From the NCBI GenBank assembly GCA_003255065.1, contig QAOA01003736.1, positions 570,226-634,225 on the forward strand: a stretch of DNA of 64,000 nucleotides, given 5' to 3'. Position 1 is the stretch's first letter. Every line of letters starts with the position of its first letter. The stretch comes from Cercis canadensis (taxonomy: Eukaryota > Streptophyta > Magnoliopsida > Fabales > Fabaceae). The translations under genes were made by a program, and so were the position numbers. The notes under the pieces were generated by a model. It did no database searches and was not told the origin of the DNA. It saw only the letters and a list, made by a program, of their open reading frames with translations. This document shows, piece by piece, positions 24,049-34,236 of this stretch.

Positions 24049-26920
24049 ATGGGATCTGGGAATGAGGTTCACTCTGTGGGAGAGTTCAACTTAGATGCCA
24101 AGTGGCTGATAGATCCCAAGCAATTATTTGTTGGGCCGAAAATTGGGGAAGGTGCGCATGCCAAAGTGTACGAAGGAAAGTAAGTCAAACTTGATTCTTT
24201 GCTTTGTGTTTCTATCTTTTGGACCCAATTTTCATTACTGAATTGAACTCCTATGTCATGAAGTTCCCAATTTTCCTTAGGTTTATTACGACTTTTGTTT
24301 TGATTTGTGAATCAGTACTACCTGCTTCGCCTTCTGGGCCCTCCTTCTGAGTCTACCATAAATTCCATCTAGACTATTGACAGTTTGGTTTGGTGTCTTA
24401 TCGTGGTCGGGTTTCTTGTTTGCAGGTATAAACATCAAAATGTTGCTGTTAAAATTATTAATAAGGGAGAAACCCCAGAAGAGATTGCGAGGAGAGAGGC
24501 TCGGTTTGGCAGGGAGGTTGCTATGTTATCAAGAGTTCAACACAAAAATCTGGTGAAGGTTGTTATCCAAGAACATAGACAGTAATTTTTTCAAACTGAA
24601 GTGCATAACTTCTTTTATTGGGATTAAATATAGACCAATAGGGTTAATTTGTACTCTAATTATGTCCGTATTGTTGAATTGTTCTCACAAAAGCTCCTAT
24701 TTTTGGTTTAATCCCAGTTTATTGGTGCCTGCAAAGAACCTGTAATGGTTATAGTGACTGAGCTTCTATTAGGTGGAACATTGCGCAAATATCTCTTGAA
24801 TATGCGACCAAAGTGCTTGGATATGCGTGTGGCAGTTGGATTTGCTCTTGATATTGCCCGAGCAATGGAATGTTTACACTCCCACGGGATCATTCACCGG
24901 GACCTTAAACCTGGTATACCTATATGAATGTTGTGCTCAATAATCAGATTGAATTTTAGTTGGTAGTAATTGATGGAGCAGATAGAGACTAAGCTGTACT
25001 TTTGTGGATGTTTGCTTCCTGTTTGAGATATATGGTTTCTTGTTACTTGATATGGATAGCTGATCTTAATTAAACCCATCAAGGGAAGCGGAAAATGGCA
25101 TTTTTTTTAAAAAAAATAAAATAAAATAATTGGCCAGGATGCTCCGTTGTATACAATTACTTATTGTTCTTCTATTCTTAATTCTAAGGTTTCATAAAGG
25201 TGTATTGGTATTATGATCTGATTCCTGGCCTAAAAGAAAAATAGAAGTGGGGCTTTCTTGTTGTTACTTTTCTCTCAAGTTTCGTCAATTTCCTCTTTGT
25301 TTGTTTGGAAGTTGTTCTTGATAATTTGTTTCCAAGTCAGTGATGATCTAGAAAGTTCAAGTTCAAACTCATACATCAGATATTAGTATTCTTCCTCTGT
25401 GTACTATTCAGGTTATAATGATCAATATCAACTTCAGATGGTAACAGATGTAGGTTCACTGCCTGTTTCTTGCTATTTTTATTTCTGGTGATATTTGTTC
25501 TCTGATAAAAACCAAATATTGTCATTTCATTATTGAAACACCATTGGCATTTCACTATTGTCCCTATCCTATATTTGGCAAATTACAGTATTCAGGCCTA
25601 TGTACACAGATATGCTTTACTTGAAGACTTTATATATCATGTCTGCTGTAGATATATCTAATAGTGTCAGTCATTTTCCTTATATAAAATTCCGTTTATG
25701 ATCAAACCATAGTTATCATCCCCCATAAATCGATAACATGTTGGAGAATTTCTGATATGTAGAGTATAGCTTTTATATAGCATATAGCTGACAGTACCAA
25801 GCTGTATCTCTGTTCAAAAGAAATATAGCTGCTTCTTTTAGAAATCCTGCTTCTTTTAGAAATCAAAGATTAAGCATAATTCTGATGACTTGTTTACTCT
25901 TTGTTTATCAGAGAACTTGATCTTGACAGCAGATCATAGAACGGTTAAACTTGCTGATTTTGGTTTAGCCAGAGAAGAGTCGTTAACAGAGATGATGACT
26001 GCTGAAACGGGGACGTATCGTTGGATGGCTCCAGAAGTACTTCTTCATTTCTCTTTAAAACATTTTTTAGTTTTCCAGTTTTGGTTGTTCAATATTAGGA
26101 AATTCATTATTGCTTTCCTATTTGGTGGCAGCTTTACAGTACTGTCACTCTAAGGCAGGGAGAGAAAAAGCATTACAATCATAAGGTGGATGCCTACAGC
26201 TTTGCAATTGTGTTGTGGGAACTCATCCATAATAAGTTGCCCTTTGAAGGCATGTCTAATTTACAGGCAGCATATGCAGCTGCTTTTAAGGTAGATAACC
26301 TTGTGGTGTTTTCTTCTTAAACTATTCTGCTTAAAATGATCAACTTACACACTTTAGGGGCACTGGCTAATGGTTTCTATTTTCGAGATATAAACATCAT
26401 TATTAGAACAGTAACACACAGAAATTACATTTTAGCAAGACTGATCACGTCTTGATTCTGTGGGGAAACATACTTGAAGTGCAAGAATTTCTGCTTGTAT
26501 ATGTATCATTGTCAAAAACTGACGCTAGTCCTGGAAATTTAGTTATTTATGTATATCTAGTCACTATCAACTTCATGATATGAATATTTACTTCATTATT
26601 TGCAGAATGTGAGGCCCAGTGCTGAAGACCTTCCTGAGGATTTAGCTATGATTGTGACTTCATGTTGGAAAGAGGATCCAAATGATCGACCCAACTTTAG
26701 CCAAATAATACAGATGCTCCTTCGCTATATCTCCACTATTTCACCACTAGTGCCTGTTATTCCCGCGCGAATAGCTTCATCTGAGAATGCTGTATTGCCA
26801 CCAGAATCTCCTGGTACAAGTGCTTTAATGGCTGCAAGAGATGACTCTGGGGAAACCCCAAAAGACAATATAGAAGACAGGCCTAAAGGGTTTTTCTTCT
26901 GCTTTAACCAGTGTTACTGA
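24049..26920 (+). CDS. ATN1: ATN1-like Raf-type (MAPKKK) serine/threonine kinase
   Basis: Six exons join to 352 residues: 24049-24179, 24426-24558, 24718-24913, 25912-26036, 26132-26290, 26606-26920. The kinase domain spans about residues 26-290: glycine loop [11 protein letters not shown] (33-43), ATP-anchoring Lys53 in VAVK, catalytic loop HRDLKPEN (148-155), DFG (169-171) and activation/APE region [10 protein letters not shown]. Tyrosine-kinase-like features ([22 protein letters not shown]) place it in the plant Raf-like MAPKKK group. The N-terminal [20 protein letters not shown] and the C-terminal [14 protein letters not shown] are characteristic of the ATN1 subfamily. The protein ends in an aromatic/Cys-rich tail ([10 protein letters not shown]). 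All catalytic residues are present, so it should be active; substrates are unknown. An upstream in-frame extension exists but has no ATG, so 24049 is the start. Confidence 0.95.
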
Positions 26921-28560
26921 TACCTCAAAAAAGACGCAAGTTTTCTCTTTGGGGTATCGCAGATCACAGTTAGAGAAGCTAAATAAACCACACTCACCAA
27001 ATATTACAAGTAGATTCTTAATAAAAAAAAATGTTAATTATTATCAGATAAAGGCAGTTTAGCAGCAGCAACTGAAGCTTCGTTGGTTTCTTTTAAGAGT
27101 TGCACACTCTTTTAACATTTAGTTTACTTACTTCTGAGTTCTGACTGATATCCAAATCAGAAAATTTTGGGGTTAAGGTTGCTGAGATGTAATAATTATT
27201 GTATAATAAGGTTCATTCGTCCAAAGGCCTTCACCTCCTGTTTGTACGTATGAAATTGGTATGGCTAATAAAAGGAAGAGGGGAAGCAAAGGATTTGTGT
27301 TGGCATTGATGTGTTCCTTTCATGAACTTTGTATCGTTGTCTGTATCTATGAAGTAATGTTCCTTGTAACTTCACATCCACAATTGTACTTGTATAAGCA
27401 GCACTATCTTAGTATTTTTTTGCATCTACTTGTGCTACATAGGATAAATTTTATTAAATTGTGAAACGAAAAAGAGTTCTAACTTTGTAGAATGTATTCT
27501 TAATTATAAGGTTAATCTTTTCATTCTTGTTCAAATTTTCTCCTTAATTGTAATTGCAGTGATTATTTATTTATAGTTAAAAAAATCATTATGTTCTAAT
27601 AAGCAAGTGTGATTAGTGGAAAAGAAAAGGGTATGAATAATGTGCACAAGATTTTAGATTCAATTTTTTTTGTATGTACAAAATTATTAAAATTATTGAG
27701 TGAATTCTATCCGAATTCACTTAACTAAAGAGGTGTGTAGCGTTACCATCCAAATGGAATGGCAGCTTAACCTTCACTCATAACAAAATCATAAATTTTA
27801 CAGTGTTTTTAGTATTAAATGATTGCTAACATTGAATTCAAAGCGGGTTATAATCATGTATGATTTAACAAGTAACGCTAAACTTGCAATTATTTGACAT
27901 TGACAGATTGCAACCTTCATATGATATGTCCATCGTTGAATTGAATGGATGCTGGTTGTGTTTTCCAGGTCTGACTGTGAGCACCACCTAAACTTTCCAG
28001 AAATATTTCTCGCACACTTTCTGGTGGACAATTTCCCTACACCTCAATCTTAAATAATTGATTGAATATAAACAAATGATGAATAAAAGTGATATATCAT
28101 GTTACAAAAAAAAAATGCACGTGGGAGAAAGTGTAAGTATGGTGTGTAAATAATATTTGTCTTTCATAAATTTAGAGCCTTGCTGAATTACACCAAATAA
28201 TAAAAATCAACTTTATTAAATTCTTTTTAGTAATAACAAAAATATTAAATAAACACTTGTATATATTTATTTTTAGTATTTTTTTTATACTTTTGAGTTT
28301 TGACAATGACTCTCAACATAAAATCATAAACCGGAAAATGACTTGATTACCACTCCATTACAATTTACACGTTGTGGAGTAATGACTATACCACAACGAC
28401 GAGTTGATAGTGGAACTGTGGAATGGTATTATAATATTAATCTAAATTTCTCTTGCCCATATTTTACGACCATAATAACGTTTGCACTTTGCAGACATGC
28501 GTCATTTGGGGAATGACCAGGGGCAAAATGGACAATCCAAGAATCTTAATAACGTTTAGT

Positions 28561-28573
28561 CTTGGAGAGCAAG
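28561..28573. promoter_or_regulatory. Candidate SOG1-binding palindrome CTTG-N5-CAAG
   Basis: The sequence CTTGGAGAGCAAG fits the reported SOG1 binding consensus CTT(N)7AAG and is extended to CTTG-N5-CAAG. It lies 400 bp upstream of the ATG of a SOG1-family gene. Function is inferred from the motif; a 6-base-constrained motif is common by chance, the 8-base version much less so. Confidence 0.4.
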
Positions 28574-28907
28574 GTAGTATCCCCACCCAAATTTACCATT
28601 ATGACACTACTCGGTTTTCGAAGTCCAGTGGCAGATTAGACAGCACTGCTTCGTTTCCGAACCAAAGCCTTGGATCACGGTTCGGTCAACGGTGGGTCCC
28701 AAAAGAACCTTAGTTTTGGGGTGAGATATAGCTTACCGATCATGGGTGGTCGGTAATGAGCACAGGTTCGGTTAACGAGCCTCTTGTAGCTGCTCAACAG
28801 TAGTTTTTCCCGCTCACTCTCACACTGTCTCTTTCTCTCACTACTTTAGTCACTCGGCTAAGGAAAGGAAAGGAAAGGAAAGCTTAAATACGCAGCAGCG
28901 GAAGCGG

Positions 28908-28923
28908 TCTCTCTCTCTCTCTC
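28908..28923. repeat. CT microsatellite in the probable NAC 5' UTR
   Basis: An uninterrupted CT run ends 37 bp before the NAC start codon. Pyrimidine tracts are frequent around plant transcription starts. Confidence 0.8.
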
Positions 28924-28960
28924 ATTCGATTTCGGAACTATCCTCTAGTTCTTCGATAAC

Positions 28961-31900
28961 ATGGCTAGGTGAGCTTAAAAGTTAGGAAATGTAGAATTTT
29001 AATTATAGAGACAAGTTTCATCCTTTGAGATTTTACATATAAAGTTTCCCCCTTTTTGGATTTTATACCCTTTATGCGATGCTTTCTTCTTCTTACTGAT
29101 TCGGTTTATGGGTTCAAGTCCTTGGTTGTGTTGTTGAGGAAATGCATTTTTTGGGTGTCTTCTTGTGTTTATTTTTGGAAACATTTGTCAGAGGAAGATT
29201 CCCCTGCTGAGGCTTTGGTCCTTATTTTGGCAGAAGTAGTTTAAGGGTGTGTCATTGTTGAGTTTTCACTTTTGGGGGTGGATGGATTATCAGCGACAAA
29301 CTGCTTTTTCCTTTTACCATAAATGGAAAAATGTTTTGGTGGATTCTGACATCCACATTTCAAGTGCTTATGATTCCTGCTGCACTAGTTGAACTTTAAG
29401 AGTGGGATCAAATGGGGGTACTTGTTTTTTCTCATGTACCTGCCTTTACTCGAAATGCATTGTGGGAAGGATTGGGGCATTTCTGGAAGATTGAAATAGA
29501 CCCATTTGTGCGAGAAACGATCATGTGAAGTAAAAGTAATGCCTATAGCTTTGCTGGAGTTTCACAGAAAAGTAGAAAACCTTGCTAGGAGTCTGTCTAT
29601 ATAGTCGTTACCCGCTAAGAATCTTTAAAGGAAGCAACATTTCATGCTTCGCTTTTACATGTATCCCTTGTGCTCCTCAAATTCTTAGCCACATTTTCTG
29701 AAAAGAATCTCAAGAGTAAAATATAACATCATCTTGGAGGGTATTGACAAGTCTGTACTTCAGCATCCAGAATCTATTGCAATACTTATTGTTGTCTTCC
29801 CGAAAACCCCACGTAATTTGATGCTTTCACAGTCAACTTCTTTAAGCATGATTCTAGTTTCTTCTCTTGCATTTGATTTTATTTTAACAAATGAATTTCA
29901 TGTTAACTATCTGTATTAGAGGTTCTTCGGATAAACAGTGATTTCCTAAATTGAATTCTGAGCTTAGAGTATATTCGTTTTACAGGAGCTGGCTTATTGA
30001 CATAGGAGGATTTGCAAAGAAAGTGAAAAACACTACTCTGTCTTCAGCTGATCAAATCAAAGACTGTGGAGCTTATCGTGAATGCCCAAGCTGTCATTAT
30101 CATATTGATAACAGTGATGTATGCTGGAATTCAACCTAATATTCATTCAGGGTTCATATACTGGTCTTCATATTTACACATGCACCAAAAAATAGATTAA
30201 ACTTATGAACAATGGATTCTGATCTTATATTAGAACTCTTCATATTATTATAGAGATTGCACAAGCTTGAATTCCTTTAACCTAAAAGCATTAATTCAAG
30301 ACTTCAAGTATTCAACTTTGTGATGTTGTGCTTGTGGAAAAGTTTGGAAATTATACCTCATAACTTGATTGAATCCTGCAAACAGCTTAGCATGGGTTTG
30401 AGTGGTTTTGGATTTCTCAAATCTAATACTACTTTGCCTGTGTAGGTTTCTCCTGAGTGGCCTGGCTTTCCCGTTGGTGTGAAGTTTGATCCTACTGATG
30501 CAGAGCTATTAGATCATTTAGCCTCAAAATGTGGCATTGGGAACCTAGAGCCACATATCTTTATCAGTGAGTTCATCCCAACATTAGAGGGAGATCAAGG
30601 TATCTGCTACACGCATCCAGAAAATCTTCCAGGTGAGGATTCTTTGTCCATTGGCTTTCTGATATGCAATCAGTTAACAATATTTTCTTAACATTTCATT
30701 GACTAATGGACCAGTAAAATAAAGTCAATCAGCAAAATTAGATCTGACATCTGCAAGGAGAATATTTGAACCCTTTCTTGGTGTAAAGGTGACAGGAAAT
30801 AGTCCCTTGTGGAATAGGTTATGAAACAAAGACAGAAGGAACATATCTATGTGAAACCAGAGTGCCTTTTGCACCTTAGTTTACATTATTCTTGATATTG
30901 ATACCTAACAAAGGAAAAAGTAACATATCAGAGTCCAACTGAGTTATAAAGTATACGGTTCATGAAATCTCAATCAGCACTTACTAGACATTCTTGGCCT
31001 TGCTAAATTTTGATAAATTTAGTGACTTTTCTTTATAAACCATTAAAGAAAACCATTAAAGTATTCACTTCTGCATGTTCTGACATCTGAATTTATTCAG
31101 GAACATCCATTTGCTCTAGCCAAGTCCAGATTAAATGCAACTTTCTGGAACTATGGCTCAATTCAAACTATCTCTGTTTTGTTTCAGGTGCTAAGAAAAA
31201 TGGGGACAGTGTCCATTTTTTTCACCGAACAATGAATGCATATGCTACTGGTCAACGAAAGCGTCGAAAGATTCATGATCAACGTGGTTTGACTGAGGAG
31301 CATGTGAGGTGGCACAAGACTGGAAAGACCAAGCCTGTGATCGAAGATGGAGTTCGTAAAGGCTTCAAGAAGATCATGGTTCTTTATGTAAGATCTAAGA
31401 ATGAGAAAGGGTCCAAGACATATAAATCCAATTGGGTGATGCATCAATACCATCTAGGGACCGAAGAAGATGAAAAGGATGGTGAATATGTGGTTTCAAA
31501 AATTTTTTATCAACAGAAGCAGACTGAGAAAAATGAGGAGAATCCTGTAGTTGAAGATTCTGATAATATGACATCACGAACAAGTCCAAGAACACCAAAA
31601 CCAAATCCCCCCAATGCACCTCGTCCTGGAAAATCTGTTGAATATGATGATAAGTTTGAAGAAAATTTGTTCCCATTATTGACTCAGGTAGGTAGCTATT
31701 TATGGTTGTCTAAAATCTATTGCACGTTCAGGTTGTAGAAAAATCAAAGGAAAAGTAGAAATCAAATCTTTTATTCTATAATAAGCATGTAGAATTTAGA
31801 CATTTGATGAACACATCTTTGAAGTCATACACTGATACAACAGTTTTATTCTTTGTTTTTCTGAAGATGTCTGAATTTTTGGTTTTTTTTTTAAACTCAT

Positions 31901-32370
31901 TTTTTATGAACTAGGATGCCAAGTCTATCCCTGGCAAATCACAAGGTCCATCTGATATTCAAGGTGAGGAAAATACTGGCGACCATACATGCCTGGCTGG
32001 TGAATCACAGGCTGTCGAAAACTCTGACTTTGATGGCTTGGATGATATCTTACTGTGCAAGGAGCACTTTGATTCTTCTGCTCTCTTAAATGATTCTGGA
32101 TTGGACAGCACTACTTTCAATGGCTTTGCTAGCAACACAAACGAGTTGGCCGGGAATGATAATGTATCCTATGAAATATCCGACCTTGCTGACCTGCATT
32201 TTGATTCTCAACCAGATTTCCTACTTTATGTAAGCTTGCATTTACTAGTTACCCTTACTTTAACTTAGACTTTTCCAATTTATTAACATGCTCCATGATT
32301 CTATTTCTGCTTGCAGAATTTGCAATATTCTTCTCAAGACAGCATCCTTGATTGGGTAAACAGGTTATGA
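28961..32370 (+). CDS. SOG1-family NAC transcription factor (ANAC008/044/085 clade)
   Basis: Six exons give 398 residues: 28961-28968, 29986-30118, 30446-30632, 31188-31687, 31915-32229, 32317-32370. The first coding exon is only 8 nt and is followed by a 1.0-kb intron. The N-terminal MARSWLIDIGGFAKKVK and ECPSCHYHIDNSDV precede a NAC domain (about 50-220) with WPGFPVGVKFDPTDAELLDH, GICYTHPENLPG, the basic TGQRKRRKIHD patch, VRWHKTGKTKPV and SNWVMHQYHLGTEEDEKDGE. These are diagnostic of the SOG1 subclade, the plant regulators of the DNA-damage response. The C-terminal region is acidic, as in activation domains, and has four SQ dipeptides (Ser285, 307, 374, 387), potential ATM/ATR sites. The last one sits in SSQDSILDW, similar to the C-terminus of SOG1. 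Sequence alone does not separate SOG1 from ANAC044/085 orthologues; the neighbours favour the latter. Confidence 0.93.
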
Positions 32371-33738
32371 GGTGCTTTATGTAGTAAAATCTTACTTGTC
32401 GTCATGATGATTAATCCCAAAAATTGGTCCATTCGGTATCCTCGATAGTGCACTCCTTTATGTCCTTCATTCTGCAGTTGCAATGATTTTTCTGTTCCTG
32501 GATGATGATGCAAAGACAGTGTATGAAGCTCAGATCACCATGTCATAATTTCACACTGAAATAAGACAACTCATCTGTAATATCTTAAAGTAGACACATT
32601 AGGCTGGACCTGGAGTTTGGGCACTCTGCTTCTAGCCAGTGTGTGTATGAGGGTTTTGATGGAGGTGCATTTGTTGCTTCTGTGGCCAATCTAGAATTTG
32701 TGGTTACTCATATTCCGTGAAGGCCGTGGAAGCAATAAATGGATCTTTGGCGGTAACCTTTTTTTTTAGTTTTGGCTATCAACTTTGGATTCGAATGTAA
32801 AACTGAGAGGATTCGAAGGTATTTGTATGACATATATTAGTCTTGTTTCTAAAGATTATGAGCACATTATATGATTGTATCTATATGAATTTATTGATAT
32901 ATATGCATGTGTGTGTGAAAAAGAAGTACTCATTATCTAGCCCTTAAAATGACTTGTTGCTTGAAAGTGGAAACTATAAAATCTCTATTTCATGTTTCTG
33001 GTGTAAAGTCTCTATTGTTAAGATGTTTTTCTTAACTACATTGATTTTATTAATTTTATTGTATTAGTAAGTCATTCAATTATAACTTATAAATTGTCCT
33101 TTTGTTTCCTAAAATCACTGGGCATATAAAATTTAACAACAATTTAAATTTATAGTTATGATTGACTGTGAGTAGTATACATAAATTGAGTTCTCTTATC
33201 TATTTGACAATGAAAATATATGTGAATTGTCTTTAACCAAAAGATAGATAACTTCAATCGTAATACTAATGGGAAATGAATACATGCCATGTGGAAAATA
33301 TGATTGGCTTATTAGCTTATTATTAAATATAATTTTATAAAGAATGTATACATTTGAATAGGCTTTTTTTTTTTTCCTTGAAACTAGGTGTTATTCATTA
33401 TGAAGTTGTATTTCAACTAACGCGAGAAGGTCACTGTAGACAACATTGAATTCAAATTTTAATAAATAATAAACCCCATAACAAGTGTACAAATAAAATT
33501 AAATATTTTGATTAAATAATAAACTTAATAATTGATATATAAAATAATAAAAAAAGAAATTATAGATTGCTTACCTGTATTTANTAATTAGGTTACAATT
33601 TCTCTATCGTATTTAAATATAAATGAGTTGAAATGAGTAGAGGTCGGGTATGATGATTGAGATGGAAAGGGAACAAAAATCAAAATTATAACTAGGTTTA
33701 GGTATAATTTTTAGGAGAAAAAGATTAAATAACCTATA

Positions 33739-33979
33739 GCACTAGGAAAAAGATTGGGGTTAGACCATGGGTACAAGTTTCCTAAAGTTTTAATAGGATT
33801 ATAATTTGGGTAATCAATAAACCAACCCCAACGGGTGATTGAATATGATTTTCAATGGCACTTGGAAAAAAGGTGAAATTACATCATATGGACAAGTTTT
33901 CAAAAATTCTAATAGGACTATAATTTAGATAACCACTAAAGCAACTCCAACAGGTAATCCAATAGGATTTTCGATTATG
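33739..33979. repeat. Two diverged tandem units of about 120 bp
   Basis: Unit 1 (33739-33857) and unit 2 (33858-33979) align over their full length: GCACTAGGAAAAAG / GCACTTGGAAAAAAGG, GGTACAAGTTTCCTAAAGTT / GGACAAGTTTTCAAAAATTC, TAATAGGATTATAATTTGGG / TAATAGGACTATAATTTAGA and CCAACCCCAACGGGTGAT / GCAACTCCAACAGGTAAT. The unit is non-coding. Confidence 0.8.
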
Positions 33980-34032
33980 TTTCGCCTTTTGCTATAATGC
34001 TCGGCCGCTCATCGCGCGGGGCCCAGTACTAG
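33739..34032 (+). mobile_element. Helitron-like 3' end (non-autonomous, 5' end unknown)
   Basis: After the tandem units, AT-rich sequence changes abruptly to GGCCGCTCATCGCGCGGGGCC (34003-34023 region), able to form a short GC hairpin, followed a few bases later by CTAG (34029-34032) and then T. A subterminal GC hairpin, CTRR end and insertion before T are Helitron 3' hallmarks. The TC 5' terminus could not be fixed; TCTCTATCG near 33600 is one candidate. There are no coding remnants, so it would be a non-autonomous copy. Confidence 0.45.
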
Positions 34033-34236
34033 TATAATCTAAAAATACAAACAAATCTCAAATAGAAAAAAGAGGGGCGTTTCGCAAAAACCGTTTCTTT
34101 TGGGGCCTTGTCAAACCAGACCTAAAACCCTGAAAAACCAAATTGGTGGCCGAAGGAGAAGTATGAAGCAAAAGCAAGGCCGAGTGTGTGAGCTGATTCA
34201 AACAATCATTTAGCTCCGGAGCTCTTTGATTGAGCA

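Larger units (their letters stand above)
26921..28960. other. Intergenic region: kinase 3' UTR and NAC gene promoter
   Basis: About the first 500 bp likely carries the kinase 3' UTR. The middle is AT-rich. Positions 28345-28440 contain short inverted motifs around ATTACCACTCCATTAC and TGTGGAGTAATG, perhaps a transposon relic. The final 400 bp is GC-richer, holds a SOG1-type palindrome (28561-28573), a GGAAA microsatellite (28859-28882) and a CT tract (28908-28923) in the probable 5' UTR. Confidence 0.55.
32371..34236. other. Intergenic region: NAC 3' UTR, repeats and CRM gene promoter
   Basis: The first about 500 bp probably contains the NAC 3' UTR. The rest is AT-rich, with a single N at 33584. 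It ends with two tandem 120-bp units (33739-33979) and a Helitron-like 3' terminus (34005-34032). The last 200 bp is GC-richer and includes AAACCCTGA near 34127, close to the telo-box found in promoters of translation-related genes. Confidence 0.6.

Noticed and set aside
28345-28440. Possible small MITE with ATTACCACTCC / GGAGTAATG ends
   Set aside because: The inverted motifs do not extend beyond a few bases in register and no target-site duplication was found.
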